NCBI RefSeq assembly: GCF_033958435.1
Contig: NC_134158.1
Location: 10,294,337-10,358,336 of the forward strand
From: Carettochelys insculpta
Taxonomy: Eukaryota > Chordata > Testudines > Carettochelyidae
Direction: 5' to 3'
DNA: 64,000 nt
Every line of letters starts with the position of its first letter. The stretch's first letter is position 1. Below are positions 10,474-31,299 of the stretch, one piece after another. The position numbers and the translations under genes are program-made. The notes beneath the pieces are model-generated. The model had not been told where the DNA came from. It ran no database searches and saw only the letters and a list, made by a program, of their open reading frames with translations.

Positions 10474-10479
10474 AATAAA
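10474..10479 (+). terminator. LSM2 polyadenylation signal AATAAA
   Basis: Canonical AATAAA about 505 bp after the LSM2 stop codon, giving a 3' UTR of roughly 0.5 kb with GT-rich sequence downstream. Confidence 0.75.
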
Positions 10480-10554
10480 ATCTGGGAGACAAGTGGTACA
10501 CGCGTGTTGTTGACTGGGGGGCTTAGCGGCTGGGCCCCCAGTGCTCGCATTCAG

Positions 10555-10615
10555 CTGGGGGGAAACTGAGGCACAGGCCTATGTGACTTCCTCAGGATCA
10601 CACAGGATGGAGAAC
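10555..10615 (+). mobile_element. MIR-type SINE fragment
   Basis: GGGGAAACTGAGGCACAGG, then CTTCCTCAGGATCACACAGG, follows the conserved MIR/CORE-SINE body (GGAAACTGAGGC ... AGGTCACACAG). Short related fragments are at about 4,814, 21,850, 22,092 and 36,630. Confidence 0.6.
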
Positions 10616-11366
10616 CTAGGTGTTGGGGCCCTCAGCCGTGACCCCATCTTCTCCTGGTCACTGCCTGGGTGGGTGGAGGTGGGACCATGGGGAGCAGAGG
10701 GGCCCTGGGGTCCCTTGTGTGGTCTGTGCTCAAGGGGGCCTGCCAGGGGCTATCCCCCAGCCACAGCACCAGGGGCCTCCCCCCGTGTTGGTTTGCCCAC
10801 CAGCTGCCTCCTCTTTCTTTCTCTGGGGCTTGTTTTCTGATCAGCCAATTTGATACAGGAACTTCTGGGAAACTTCTGGGACCCTGGCGTGTTGGGGGGA
10901 GAGGGCGGCAGGACTCCTGGGTTCTCCCCTGTTGGGGGCGGGGAGCCCGGGCTCCTGAGTTCTTTCCCTGGCTTTGGGAGAGGAGGGTGTTCCCAGGCTT
11001 AGAGCAGGGGGTGGGGGTGGCCAGGACCCCCGACTCGTGGGTGCTCCCTGGGGAGGGGGAGTGGAGCAGGGACGCCTGTGTTCTGCCTGTGGGGGGGGGC
11101 TAGGAGGCCGGACCCCTGAGTTGGGGGGGACCCCCTGCCTGTCCCCCAGGTGCGCTGCAGCACCAAGGGGGTCCCAGGGGCGCAGGGACATAACGGCGGA
11201 GGGGCCTGAACGCCCCCCAGCAGCCTGACACTCCTCATCCGGGGGTGCGGTGCGCCCCCCCCCCCCCCTTCCTGATCAGGGCGGGTGTGAACCCAGGCGT
11301 CCGGGCCGCTCGCAGCCTGCAGGAGACTGGCCCGGGCTGCACAGTGCGGTGCAGTGACCCGCTCCG

Positions 11367-11382
11367 GCCGCCAGAGGGCGCA
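11367..11382 (+). promoter_or_regulatory. CTCF-like motif upstream of VARS1
   Basis: CCGCCAGAGGGCGCAG fits the core CCASYAGRKGGCRSY at 13 of 15 positions. It is a single site in unique sequence close to the presumed VARS1 promoter. Confidence 0.45.
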
Positions 11383-11639
11383 GCCCAGCGCTAGCCCCTC
11401 TCTATGGCTCCTTCCTGTTGCGGGACACGGGGCTCGACCCCGCTCTATGGTTCCCGGAGGACCCCAGCTGGGGCTGTCTCGGCGGGTGCCTGACCGGAAT
11501 TAGCAGCGCCGCCTCGCCCTGCGGGTGGGCGGGGCGCGCGGGGGGTCAGGCAACGCCGCAGGCAGCCCCGGAAGGGTCCTTCGGGCGGGAGCAGCGAGCT
11601 GTGGACACGTGGGGCAGGAGCAGGTAGCGGGAAGCACCG

Positions 11640-12000
11640 TCCAATGGAGCCCCCCACGCTCCCCCTCCCTGCCCCACAGACCCCACGGCCCCGCCCCCCA
11701 ACTGCCCCCGCCCCGCCCAGATCCTCCCGCCCTATAGACCACCTGCACTGCCCCCTCCCCGCCCCATAGAGCCCCCGGGGCCCCCCACTCCCCCTGCCCC
11801 GCCCCGCCTCGCCCCATAGAGCCCCCTCCCTGCCCCCGGGGCCCCCCACTCCCCCTGCCCCGCCCCGCCCCATAGACCCCCCCTCCCTGCCCCATAGAGC
11901 CGCTGGAGCCCCCCCCACTCCCCCGTCCCTCCCCATAGACCCCCCCGCCCCCGGGGCCCCCCACTCCCCCTGCCCCGCAGAGCTGCTGGAGCCCCCCCAC
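11640..12000 (+). repeat. Minisatellite CCCCATAGAGCCCCC / GGGGCCCCCCACTCCCC
   Basis: About nine irregular C-rich units made of CCCCATAGA(G/C)CCCCC and GGGGCCCCCCACTCCCCCTG, 30-60 bp each, in the VARS1 upstream region. They resemble no gene. Confidence 0.8.
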
Positions 12001-12399
12001 TCTCTCTGCCCTGCCCCGTAGACCTTCCTAGGGCCTCAGGGCCCTGCCCCCTCAACTGGACTCCTAGGGGACCCCTGCACCCCAGCTCCTCCCGTGCCCC
12101 TCTTGCACCCCCTAAGCCGCTCTGTGGTCCCACGCAGCTGCCCCCGGGCTGCCCCCCCTGCCCCGTCACCTCCCTGCCCCAAAGCCCCTTGCACTCCCCC
12201 TTCTGCCCCCAGCCCTGACAGCCCCTGCTCCCCAGCCGTCCTGGCCCTAGTCACTGCCCCCCCCCCGCCGCTCTCTGGGCTCCAGCCTGGGCAGGGGGGG
12301 CGCTGTGTGGGACGCCCCTCCCCCACTGAGAGCTGTCTTGGCCCCAGTCCAGAGAGACAATTCTTAGACCTGGACTGACAGGTCCTGGTACTGGGGTTG

Positions 12400-12625
12400 C
12401 ATCAGCCCAACCTGGGCCCCAGTCCCTGCCCTGCCCCTTGAGCCAGCCAGGCCCTGCCCTGGGCTGTGGGGGAGCTGGTGCCCCAGAAGGGACAGGCCCT
12501 GTCCCGCTCCCTGAACCAGCTGGTCCTGCATTGGGCCCGGGGGGGAGATGGCACCCCTAGAGGGGACAGGCCCTGCCCCATTCCCTGCCCCCTGAGCTGG
12601 CCTGGGCAGAGTGGGAGCCAGCGCT
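12400..12625 (-). repeat. GGGACAGGCCCTGCCCC-family repeat
   Basis: Three or four units with GGGACAGGCCCTG(T/C)CCC and GAGCCAGCCAGGCCCTGCCC. The same family appears in VARS1 introns at 16.5-16.7 and 17.3-17.7 kb, near 22.56 kb and in SAPCD1 intron 1 at about 29.28 kb. Confidence 0.65.
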
Positions 12626-12713
12626 GCCCCCCCCGCCCCCGTGGGCCATTCCGCATGTCTCACTAGCTGTCTCTGTCCCTTCCCAGGTGTGTCCCTGGTG
12701 CCCAGCCCCCGCC

Positions 12714-24486
<11,773 letters not shown>

Positions 24487-24600
24487 GACGGACGGACGGA
24501 CAGACAGACCCACAACTGCTCCCCAGGGGGTCGGCCCCATGTCTGGCTCCGCCCCCCCAGCTGCTCTCCATTCCCTCTCCAGTCTATTTTCTTCGAAGAT

Positions 24601-24606
24601 ATTAAA
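24601..24606 (+). terminator. VARS1 polyadenylation signal ATTAAA
   Basis: ATTAAA lies 115 bp after the VARS1 stop codon, giving a short 3' UTR. This is the commonest variant of AATAAA. Confidence 0.7.
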
Positions 24607-24784
24607 GTATTTTGCTGACTCAGAGGCACGAGGGCCCTGCCTGGGGTGTGGGGCTCTGGCTGGCGCTGGGTGTGCGAGGCAGTTTCTCTCTGTGTGTGTG
24701 GGGTGGGGGCGGGGGTGGGGGTGTCTCTGCTTGCACCTAGGCTGGCTGGGAGAGGGGGAAGTTGTAGGTTCTTGCTGTGTAATG

Positions 24785-25045
24785 TGGGGAACGGCACCTG
24801 AGTGGGCGGCAGACACGGGGCCCTCACTCCCCGGGGCTGGGGAACGGGACCCAGGAGTCCGGGTGGGCGGCAGACACGGGGCCCTTACTCCCCGGGGCTG
24901 GGGAACGGGACCCAGGAGTCCGGGCGGGCGGCAGACACGGGGCCCTTACTCCCTGGGGCTGGGGAACGGGACCCAGGAGTCTGGGCGGGTGGCAGACACG
25001 GGGCCCTCACTCCCCGGGGCTGGGGAACGGGACCCAGGCGGCCTG
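24785..25045 (+). repeat. 61-bp tandem repeat downstream of VARS1
   Basis: Four near-identical units: GGGCGGCAGACACGGGGCCC, T(C/T)ACTCCC(C/T)GGGGCTGGGGAA, CGGGACCCAGGAGTC(C/T)GGG. It lies between the VARS1 polyadenylation site and the SAPCD1 3' end. Confidence 0.95.
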
Positions 25046-25227
25046 GCCAGCTACACAGGTCGTTCACCTGTGCGAAGGGCCTGGAGAAGAGGACCCCGTT
25101 GGCCGGAGGGTGCTAACCTGGGACCCTCTCTCCGCCGGTTCCCTGTTACCAGCCGGGGGACTGGGCCATGGGGGCGCAGGAGGAAGGGGTCACTGAACAA
25201 GGAGGTGAAGCTGAAACGACTTCCTCT

Positions 25228-25233
25228 TTTAAT
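25228..25233 (-). terminator. Possible SAPCD1 polyadenylation signal ATTAAA
   Basis: ATTAAA on the minus strand, about 815 bp after the SAPCD1 stop. It is the best signal found in this direction before VARS1, but the assignment is uncertain. Confidence 0.3.
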
Positions 25234-25611
25234 TGGGTTTACAGTACTCATTGCAATGGGCTCATTTACAGCTGTTAGAATAAATCCAGGGCAGGCGTCC
25301 TGTGCCCCCCGCTCCCAGCTGGTGTGGGAGGGTGGGTCTGGGGGGCTCACAGCAAGGGCCCAGGTCACCCTACGTGTGATCAAAGGGGCACCGTGGGTAA
25401 AGGAAGGTAGGAAGGAGAATCCCCATCAGCTTGTAGCACTGGAGGGTGACTGACACGCGCATGCTGCTCTGAATCCAGCCCCTAGGGGGCAGCTGGACAC
25501 CCCCCAAGGGAGCACTGGGGGGCTTCCCCCTTGAAAGCTTGTTTGGTCTCGGTTGTCAGCCCTCCTGGTACCCACAATCTTCCATGGCTGCTTCCCGCTT
25601 GTCCCAGTGTG

Positions 25612-26043
25612 GGAAGTGATGTCATGGGAAGGTTCGTAGAGAACAGGAAGTTGGGGGGTGATGTCATGGGGTGGGGAAAAGTCTGTGACTTCAGAGGCTG
25701 GGGCGGGGCTGGAGGAAGTGAGATGTTGGTGACATCACAAGACGGGGCACTCAGGAGGCAGGAGAGGAAGTGATGTCAGCAAAGTCTAGAGGAGGCTGAG
25801 CCCAGCAGGGAGTGACATCACAGGCCATTGACAGGAAGGAGGAAGTGACATCATTGTGAAGTGGGGGGGGTAGGCCCACAGGAAGTGACCTTGCTGGCTT
25901 TGGGGAGCAACGGGAAGTGATGTCACTATGCCACGGAGGAAGCGAACTTGTCAGGCAGGGCGGCAGCCGGAATTGACTTTGCCAAGTCGATCCATGGGAG
26001 GAAGTGACCTCATCAGGCAGGTTGGCGGCAGGAAGTGACCTCG
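25612..26043 (+). promoter_or_regulatory. Cluster of ETS/CRE-like composite motifs GGAAGTGAYRTCA
   Basis: Exact GGAAGTGATGTCA or GGAAGTGACATCA occurs at 25612-25624, 25766-25778, 25841-25853 and 25913-25925. Looser copies are near 25645, 25713-25737, 25808, 25881, 25999 (GGAAGTGACCTCA) and 26031 (GGAAGTGACCTCG). The pattern combines an ETS core (GGAAGT) and a CRE-like palindrome with its CG changed to TG or CA. The cluster lies just after the SAPCD1 stop and so may be in its 3' UTR. It may be a decayed repeat or an enhancer. Confidence 0.5.
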
Positions 26044-26047
26044 CCCG

Positions 26048-29000
26048 TCAGAGGAAGGTGGCCTCCTTGTGGCGGGGCAGCCGGGGGCCGTGGCTCTCCC
26101 GGAGCTGCTGGCGCAAAGCCGCCTTCTCCCGCTCCAGCCGGGCGATGCGGTCGCTCTTCTCCGCCACTTCCTGCGGGGGGGGAGGCGGTCGGGCTCGGCG
26201 GCCATGTTGGCCGGGCCCTGGAGCCGCTGCCCCCCCCCCCGGCGGCCCACCAGTGACAGACATCTTCCCCCCTGTGGCAAAGCTCCACCCACCGACCTTT
26301 GGCTCCGCCCCCCACCCCGCCTCGCTGCTTGGGGTGCCCAGGGGTGTCGCAGGCCCCACTCCTGAGTCCAGGCCCCCACCCGGTGCCGGTCGGCCACCTT
26401 GAACTTCACCCCACGCCCACAGGGCGAGGGACCGATGTGGGGGGGGCCCATAGTGTTCCCCCCCCCCATGCCTCTGTTCTCTGGGGGCCAGGCGGGGCAA
26501 GAACCCCCCTCCCCCAGCTCAGCAGCTGCTGCCCACCTGAATGAGCAGCTGGTTCTGCTCCTTCAGCACCGTCACGGCTCGCCGCTGCCTCTCCTCCGTC
26601 TGCCCCTGGGGCCAGAGGCGGGGCCCGGGGCTGTCCGCCAGGAAGTCGGGGCGAGGGTCTGTCTGGGGGAGCGGGAGGGCACAGCCATCATTTCCACCCC
26701 AGCCATGGTCCCGCACAGCCCCCTACTGCCCCCCCCAGCCCTGCCCGTGCCCCTCGCTCCTGCCCCACAGCCCCGCCGGTGCCCCTCCTTCCTGCCCCAG
26801 CTGTGCTGACCTTTCCAGGACTGGCCAGTAGGTTTTGCAGCCCGAGATTCACCTCCTCGACCTGGGCCAGCAGGTGGCAGCTGTGGCTGGGGCAGGACTC
26901 AGGGAGGTAATCCTGGAGGGGGGGAAGAGTGCAGCTGTCCATGGACCACCCCGCCCCCCCGCGCCAACTCCCCCATCACAGTTCACCCCTCTGTCAGTGG
27001 GAACAATGGAATCATCCATTCCGTTCCCCCCCCAACACTGAAAATAGAACGATCCACTTCACCCGCCCACCACTAAACGATGGAATGATCCAACCACACC
27101 ACATAGCTTTGGAACAGTCCAGCATCCCCCAATCAACAGGGACAATGGATTGTTCCACCTCCCCCCCCCCCCCCGTTAGAAGAACTGGAATGACCCATTG
27201 GCTCCGACCAATAATACAATAGATTCATCCATCCTGGGTCTGTTAGACTGGGTCAGTCCACTTAGAGGGTGACTGCAACCCGAACCATTCACCCCTCAGC
27301 GTACGCAGGAGGGGGTCACTTCATGTAGCAATGGACTGATCCACCCCCTCTAGTCCTGCTAGCAGAACAGGTGACCCTTTTGTACAGACCCCCATGAAAC
27401 ACAATGGACTGCTCCATCCCCTCCTTATTAATAATGGAACAAACTGCGCCTGCCAGACCTCACAGAACCAACTGAGCTCTCCCCACCCAACAACAATAGA
27501 CCGCTCCAGTACCACCCTCTTGACAACAATGGACCAATCCGTTCCCCCTCCCCATCTTAGCAATGGACTGAGCCATGCCCATTCTAGTTACAATGGTTTG
27601 AGCCACCCTATCACAACAATGAATCAAACCCCCCCTTAGTGATGCTAATAGGTCAATCCACCTTCATGATAACAATGGACTGATCCATTCCCAACAAAGG
27701 TTTGATTCATGTTCCTCAGTATAATAATGGATTTACCTCCCCGCTTAGCAAAACAATGGCGCCTTCCATCGCCTCCCCCTCCTTCGCCCGTTGTAACAAT
27801 GGACTGACCCGCGCCGCCCCCCCCCGCCCCGTTGTGGTACGTACCGGCTCCGCCCCCTCCCGCTCCTGCCGGCGCTGGGCCGCCAGCAGGTGGCGCCGGT
27901 ACCAGGTGCGCATGCGCTCGGCCAGGTGCAGCCCCTGCAGCAGCGCGTCTCGCTCCCGCTCCAGCGTCCGCCTGCGCTGCAGCTGCGGGACGCGGCGGGG
28001 GGGTCAGCGCCGGATGCCTGGGTCCCCTGCCCGCCGGGGGGTGGGGGTGGGGCTGGGAGCCCGGACGCCTGGGTCCCCTGCCCGCCGGGGGGTGGGGGTG
28101 GGAGCCCGGACGCCTGGGTCACCGCTCGGCTGCGGGGGGCCTGGGAGCCCGGACGCCTGGGTCCCCTGCCCGCCGGGGGGTGGGGCTTGGAGCCTGGACG
28201 CCTGGGTCCCCGCTCGGCTGCGGGGGGCCTGGGAGCCCGGACGCCTGGGTCCCCTGCCCGCCGGGGGGTGGGGCTGGGGCTGGGGCTGGGAGCCCGGACG
28301 CCTGGGTCCCCGCTCGGCTGCGGGGGGCCTGGGAGCCCGGACGCCTGGGTCCCCTGCCCGCCGGGGGGTGGGGTTGGGAGCCTGGACGCCTGGGTTCCCT
28401 GCCCGCCGGGGGGTGGCGCTGGGAGCCCGGACGCCTGGGTTCCCTGCCCGCCAGGGGGTGGCGCTGGGAGCCCGGACGCCTGGGTCCCCTGCCCGGCTGT
28501 GGGGTGCGGGGGGGAGCAGGGCCTAGTGGCCAGAGCTGGCACCGGACGCCTGGGTCCCGGGTGGGGGCTGTCACTCACCCAGAGGAAGAAGCGTCGGGCC
28601 TCACAGCTGCCCAGCGCGGTGCCCAGGGGCAGGATGAGGATGGTGTAGCCACGTGGCACAGTCGGTGCGGGCAGCAGGGGGCAGCGCCCCACGGCCGGCT
28701 GGGGGGGCCGGCAGGCAGCCCCCGCCCTCATCCGGGCCCCAGGCTCCCCTCTCCTCCCCGGCCGGCTGCACTCCCCGCGGCTGCCCGGCCCAGCCGGACA
28801 GGGGCCAGGCGGGGGCAGAGCCGGGCCGGGGGGCTGCGATCCAGCACTGGGCCTGGCTAAGCCCCCAGCTGCTGAGCACAGCGCTTCCCACCCGCAGACA
28901 ATGGCCTGAGCCCCCGTGGGCGCCGGCTAGGCCAGGCCTGGCCTGGGCAGAGGGAAACCGCCCCCGGGCCCTGGAGTGACCAGCTGGTGCCCTGCCCCCC

Positions 29001-31071
29001 CCCCCCACTGGAGCCAGCCTGGCACTGCCTGCGGGGGGCTGGGCAGGGGGCACTGGGGGGCCGGCCCGGGACTCACCGCCTCGTAGTCGATGCCGTGGGT
29101 GATGGTGTGACGTCGCGGCTCTGGGACACGGGGGCTCCGGGGGTGCCCAGCCGGGCTCAAGCTGTTGATGCTGCGAGATCGAGTCACGCCCCTGGGCTCC
29201 CCCTCACCTGGGGAGAGAGCAGGTGAGCCCAAACGGGGGTCTTGGCCCATGGGGGCACCAGCTCCCCCCCACCCAGGGCAGGGCCTGGCTGGCTTGGGGG
29301 GGGGGCAGGGAATGGGGCTGGTTCTCTCAGAGGCTCTTCATCCCCTTGTCCCATCCTTGCAGCTGTAATTAAAGGCACTAATTAATTACAGGGCCTCATT
29401 GATTCCCCAGCTGGGCCTAGACAGCGGCCTCAGCAACAGAATCGACCAACCCCTTCTGCCTCCTGCCATAAAACCAGCTGGTGCCCCTGCCCCCCAGCCC
29501 TGCGCCCACCCCTCACTCCTGCCCCCCAGCCCTGGTGTTTTAGCACCATGGCTCAGCGCAGCTGTGGGGCAGGGATCTGAGGCAAGGGGCAGAGTTTGGG
29601 GCTGGCTGCCATGGGGATGGAGGGGGACAGGCCAAGCAGACCAACTCAGCAGAAAGTGGAAAGTCGGGGCCCAGCGCCAGGAGCTGGTGGAGCTGCCCAG
29701 CTCCCCCACCAGGCCCCTGCCACAGCTGTGCTGCCCCTGCCGGTCTGCACGTAGGCAGCTCGGCAGGGGGGCAGCCGGTGACATGGGGACCCCTCACCCA
29801 GCGCCAACATGTGCCCATCTCTGGGGTGGAGCAGCTGGTGTCACAGGGACCCACCACTGAGATGTGCCCACCTCGGGGGCGGGGCAGCCAGTGACACATG
29901 GACCCTTCGCCCAGTGCTGAGCCGTGCTCATCTCTAGGCTGGGGCAGCTGGTGACACGTGGACCTGGTGCCAAGATGCGCCCACCTCTGGGGCGGGGCAG
30001 CCGGTGCCGAGATGCGCCCACCTCTGGGGTGGGGAGGCTGGTGACTCGTGGACCTGGTGCTAAGATGCGCCCACCTCTGGAGTGGAGTGACCACTGACCC
30101 AGGGACACCTCGCCCGGCACCAAGATGTGCCCAGTCTTGGGGGTGGGTGGCTAGATCCCTGGGGGGGAATCTCTGAGGCTGCGGGGGAGGGGATCCCCCC
30201 TGGGCCCAGCCGGATCTGGCAGCAGATGGGACTGGCGCCAGCCAGCCAATGGCTTGGATTAGCTGTGTTAATCTGTGTCTCAGACCCAGTGAAATATGCC
30301 CCGGGGCCCGGCCAGGCTGGAGCCGCCCATGGGCTCTGGGGAGGCTCAGGGCCGGAGTCGTGCGCAGATTGGGGCTCCCCATGGCTGGGGAGAAGGGATG
30401 AGCCTAGCTGAGCTCCTGGCCCTATGGTGCGGGGCTCATGCCCACCTCGCCTGGCAGTACTCCTGCCCTCTGCCCGCCCAGGGCCTGCTCCCACCCCCTG
30501 CCTGCAAAGAACCCAGGAGTCCTGGCTCCCAGCCCCTGCTCTAACCACCAGCCCCCACTGCCTGCCCAGAGCCAGAGAGAACCCAGGAGTCCTGGCTCCC
30601 AGCCCCTGCTCTAACCACCAGCCCCCACTGCCCTCCCAGAGCTGGGACAGAAGCCAGGAGTCCTGGGTTCGCCCTCACCCCCAACCACCAGGGAGCCCCG
30701 CCCCGTGACTCACGCGGCTGCTCCCCGCTGGCGCACTCCTGCCCTGAGCTGTGCCCGGTCTCAGCCGGCTCCGGCCCCGGGTTTCGCAGCAGCGCCATGC
30801 GCAGCCCGGCCACCAGGCGGGGGAAAGTGAGGTAGCCCCCGCTGGGCCCCGCCACGTGCCGCAGGGCGGGCAGCACCCCCGGGGGCAGCGGGTCCCCCGG
30901 CGGGCCGAGGCCGGGCCCCCCGCGGCCCCAGCGGCTCTCGATGTCCGAGAGGTGCACGGCGCCGCCCCCCGTCTCCTCCAGGATGTCAAAGAGGGTCCGG
31001 AGGCTTCGGATGAAGGGCCGGGGCAGCCGCGGGGGCCGGCCCGGAGCTGGGGGGGTGGCCAGGGAGCTCAT
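26048..31071 (-). CDS. SAPCD1: Suppressor APC domain-containing protein 1, long SAPCD2-like form
   Basis: Seven minus-strand exons join in frame to about 365 aa: 31071-30714, 29207-29077, 28698-28579, 27982-27845, 26912-26811, 26662-26537 and 26170-26048 (TGA). The N-terminus (PFIRSLRTLFDILEETGGG, VHLSDIESRW, YLTFPRLVAGLRMAL) is the EF-hand-like suppressor-of-APC domain. Exon 2 has a basic Ser-rich stretch ending THGIDYEA. Exon 3 has YTILILPLGTA. Exons 4-7 encode a heptad-rich coiled coil (RRTLERERDALLQGL, LKEQNQLLI, DRIARLEREKAALRQQL) ending EATFL. SAPCD proteins bind cell-polarity and spindle-orientation partners; SAPCD2 binds APC and LGN. Position between VARS1 and CLIC1 and opposite orientation say SAPCD1, though the length is close to SAPCD2 (about 394 aa) and much longer than human SAPCD1 as I recall it (about 147 aa). 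Confidence 0.9.
26867..26881 (+). promoter_or_regulatory. CTCF-core match inside SAPCD1 exon 5
   Basis: CCAGCAGGTGGCAGC fits CCASYAGRKGGCRSY at 15 of 15 positions on the plus strand, within coding sequence of the minus-strand gene. Confidence 0.45.
26980..27820 (+). repeat. Degenerate AACAATGGACTGATCCA repeat, SAPCD1 intron 4
   Basis: More than 20 diverged units of AACAATGGA(C/A)TGATCCA(C/T)(C/T)C plus a C-rich spacer, about 25-50 bp each. It is older and more degraded than the other arrays and less GC-rich. It fills the intron between exon ends 27845 and 26912. Confidence 0.85.
27883..27897 (+). promoter_or_regulatory. CTCF-core match inside SAPCD1 exon 4
   Basis: CCAGCAGGTGGCGCC fits CCASYAGRKGGCRSY at 15 of 15 positions on the plus strand, within coding exon 4. 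Confidence 0.45.
28010..28560 (+). repeat. Minisatellite GGGAGCCCGGACGCCTGGGT, SAPCD1 intron 3
   Basis: About 11 units of GGGAGCCCGGACGCCTGGGT with two alternating linkers: CCCCTGCCCGCCGGGGGGTG and CCCCGCTCGGCTGCGGGGGG. The core is the CpG-rich relative of the 71-bp family's GGGAGCCAGGACTCCTGGGT. Confidence 0.95.
29365..29391. promoter_or_regulatory. Homeodomain-like inverted repeat, SAPCD1 intron 1
   Basis: TGTAATTA, 11 bp, then TAATTACA: a dyad of TAATTA-type homeodomain sites in an otherwise very GC-rich intron. It stands out by composition; function unknown. Confidence 0.35.
29775..30155 (+). repeat. Minisatellite AAGATGCGCCCACCTCTGGG, SAPCD1 intron 1
   Basis: About seven units of (A/C)(A/C)GATG(C/T)GCCCA(C/T)CTCTGGGG plus GGCAGC(T/C)GGTGACACGTGGA, 45-65 bp each. 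Confidence 0.85.
30505..30668 (+). repeat. Dispersed 71-bp repeat, about 2.3 units, SAPCD1 intron 1
   Basis: Two to three forward units with CCCAGGAGTCCTGGCTCCCA and CTCTAACCACCAGCCCCCAC, ending about 45 bp from the exon 1 donor at 30713. Confidence 0.9.
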
Positions 31072-31084
31072 GGGGCAGGGAGAG

Positions 31085-31295
31085 GAGCAGGACGCTGGGT
31101 TCTCGGGGGGCGGTGGCGTGCAGTGGTTAGAGCGGGGGGGGGGGCGGGGGGCAGGACGCCTGGGTTCTCGGGGAGCGGTGGGGTGCAGTGGTTAGAACGG
31201 AGGGGTGGTCGGGGGGCAGGACGCCTGGGCTCTCGGGGGGCAGTGGTTAGAGCCGGGGAGCGGCTGGCAGCCCGGACGCCTGGGTTCTGTCCGCG
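31085..31295 (+). repeat. Tandem repeat in SAPCD1 upstream region
   Basis: Three units of GGACGCCTGGGTTCTCGGGG and GTGGTTAGAGCGGGGGG, about 60-70 bp. It is a CpG-rich member of the inverted 71-bp family, directly upstream of the SAPCD1 ATG (31071). Confidence 0.8.
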
Positions 31296-31299
31296 GCTC

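Larger units (their letters stand above)
10620..12713. other. LSM2-VARS1 intergenic region with presumed VARS1 promoter
   Basis: No coding exon seen. CpG-rich DNA at about 11.25-11.65 kb, including the CTCF-like site at 11,367, is the likeliest VARS1 promoter. The sequence just before the VARS1 ATG (12,686, CCTTCCCAG) looks like a splice acceptor, so an upstream noncoding first exon is likely. The remainder is C-rich minisatellite. Confidence 0.5.
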
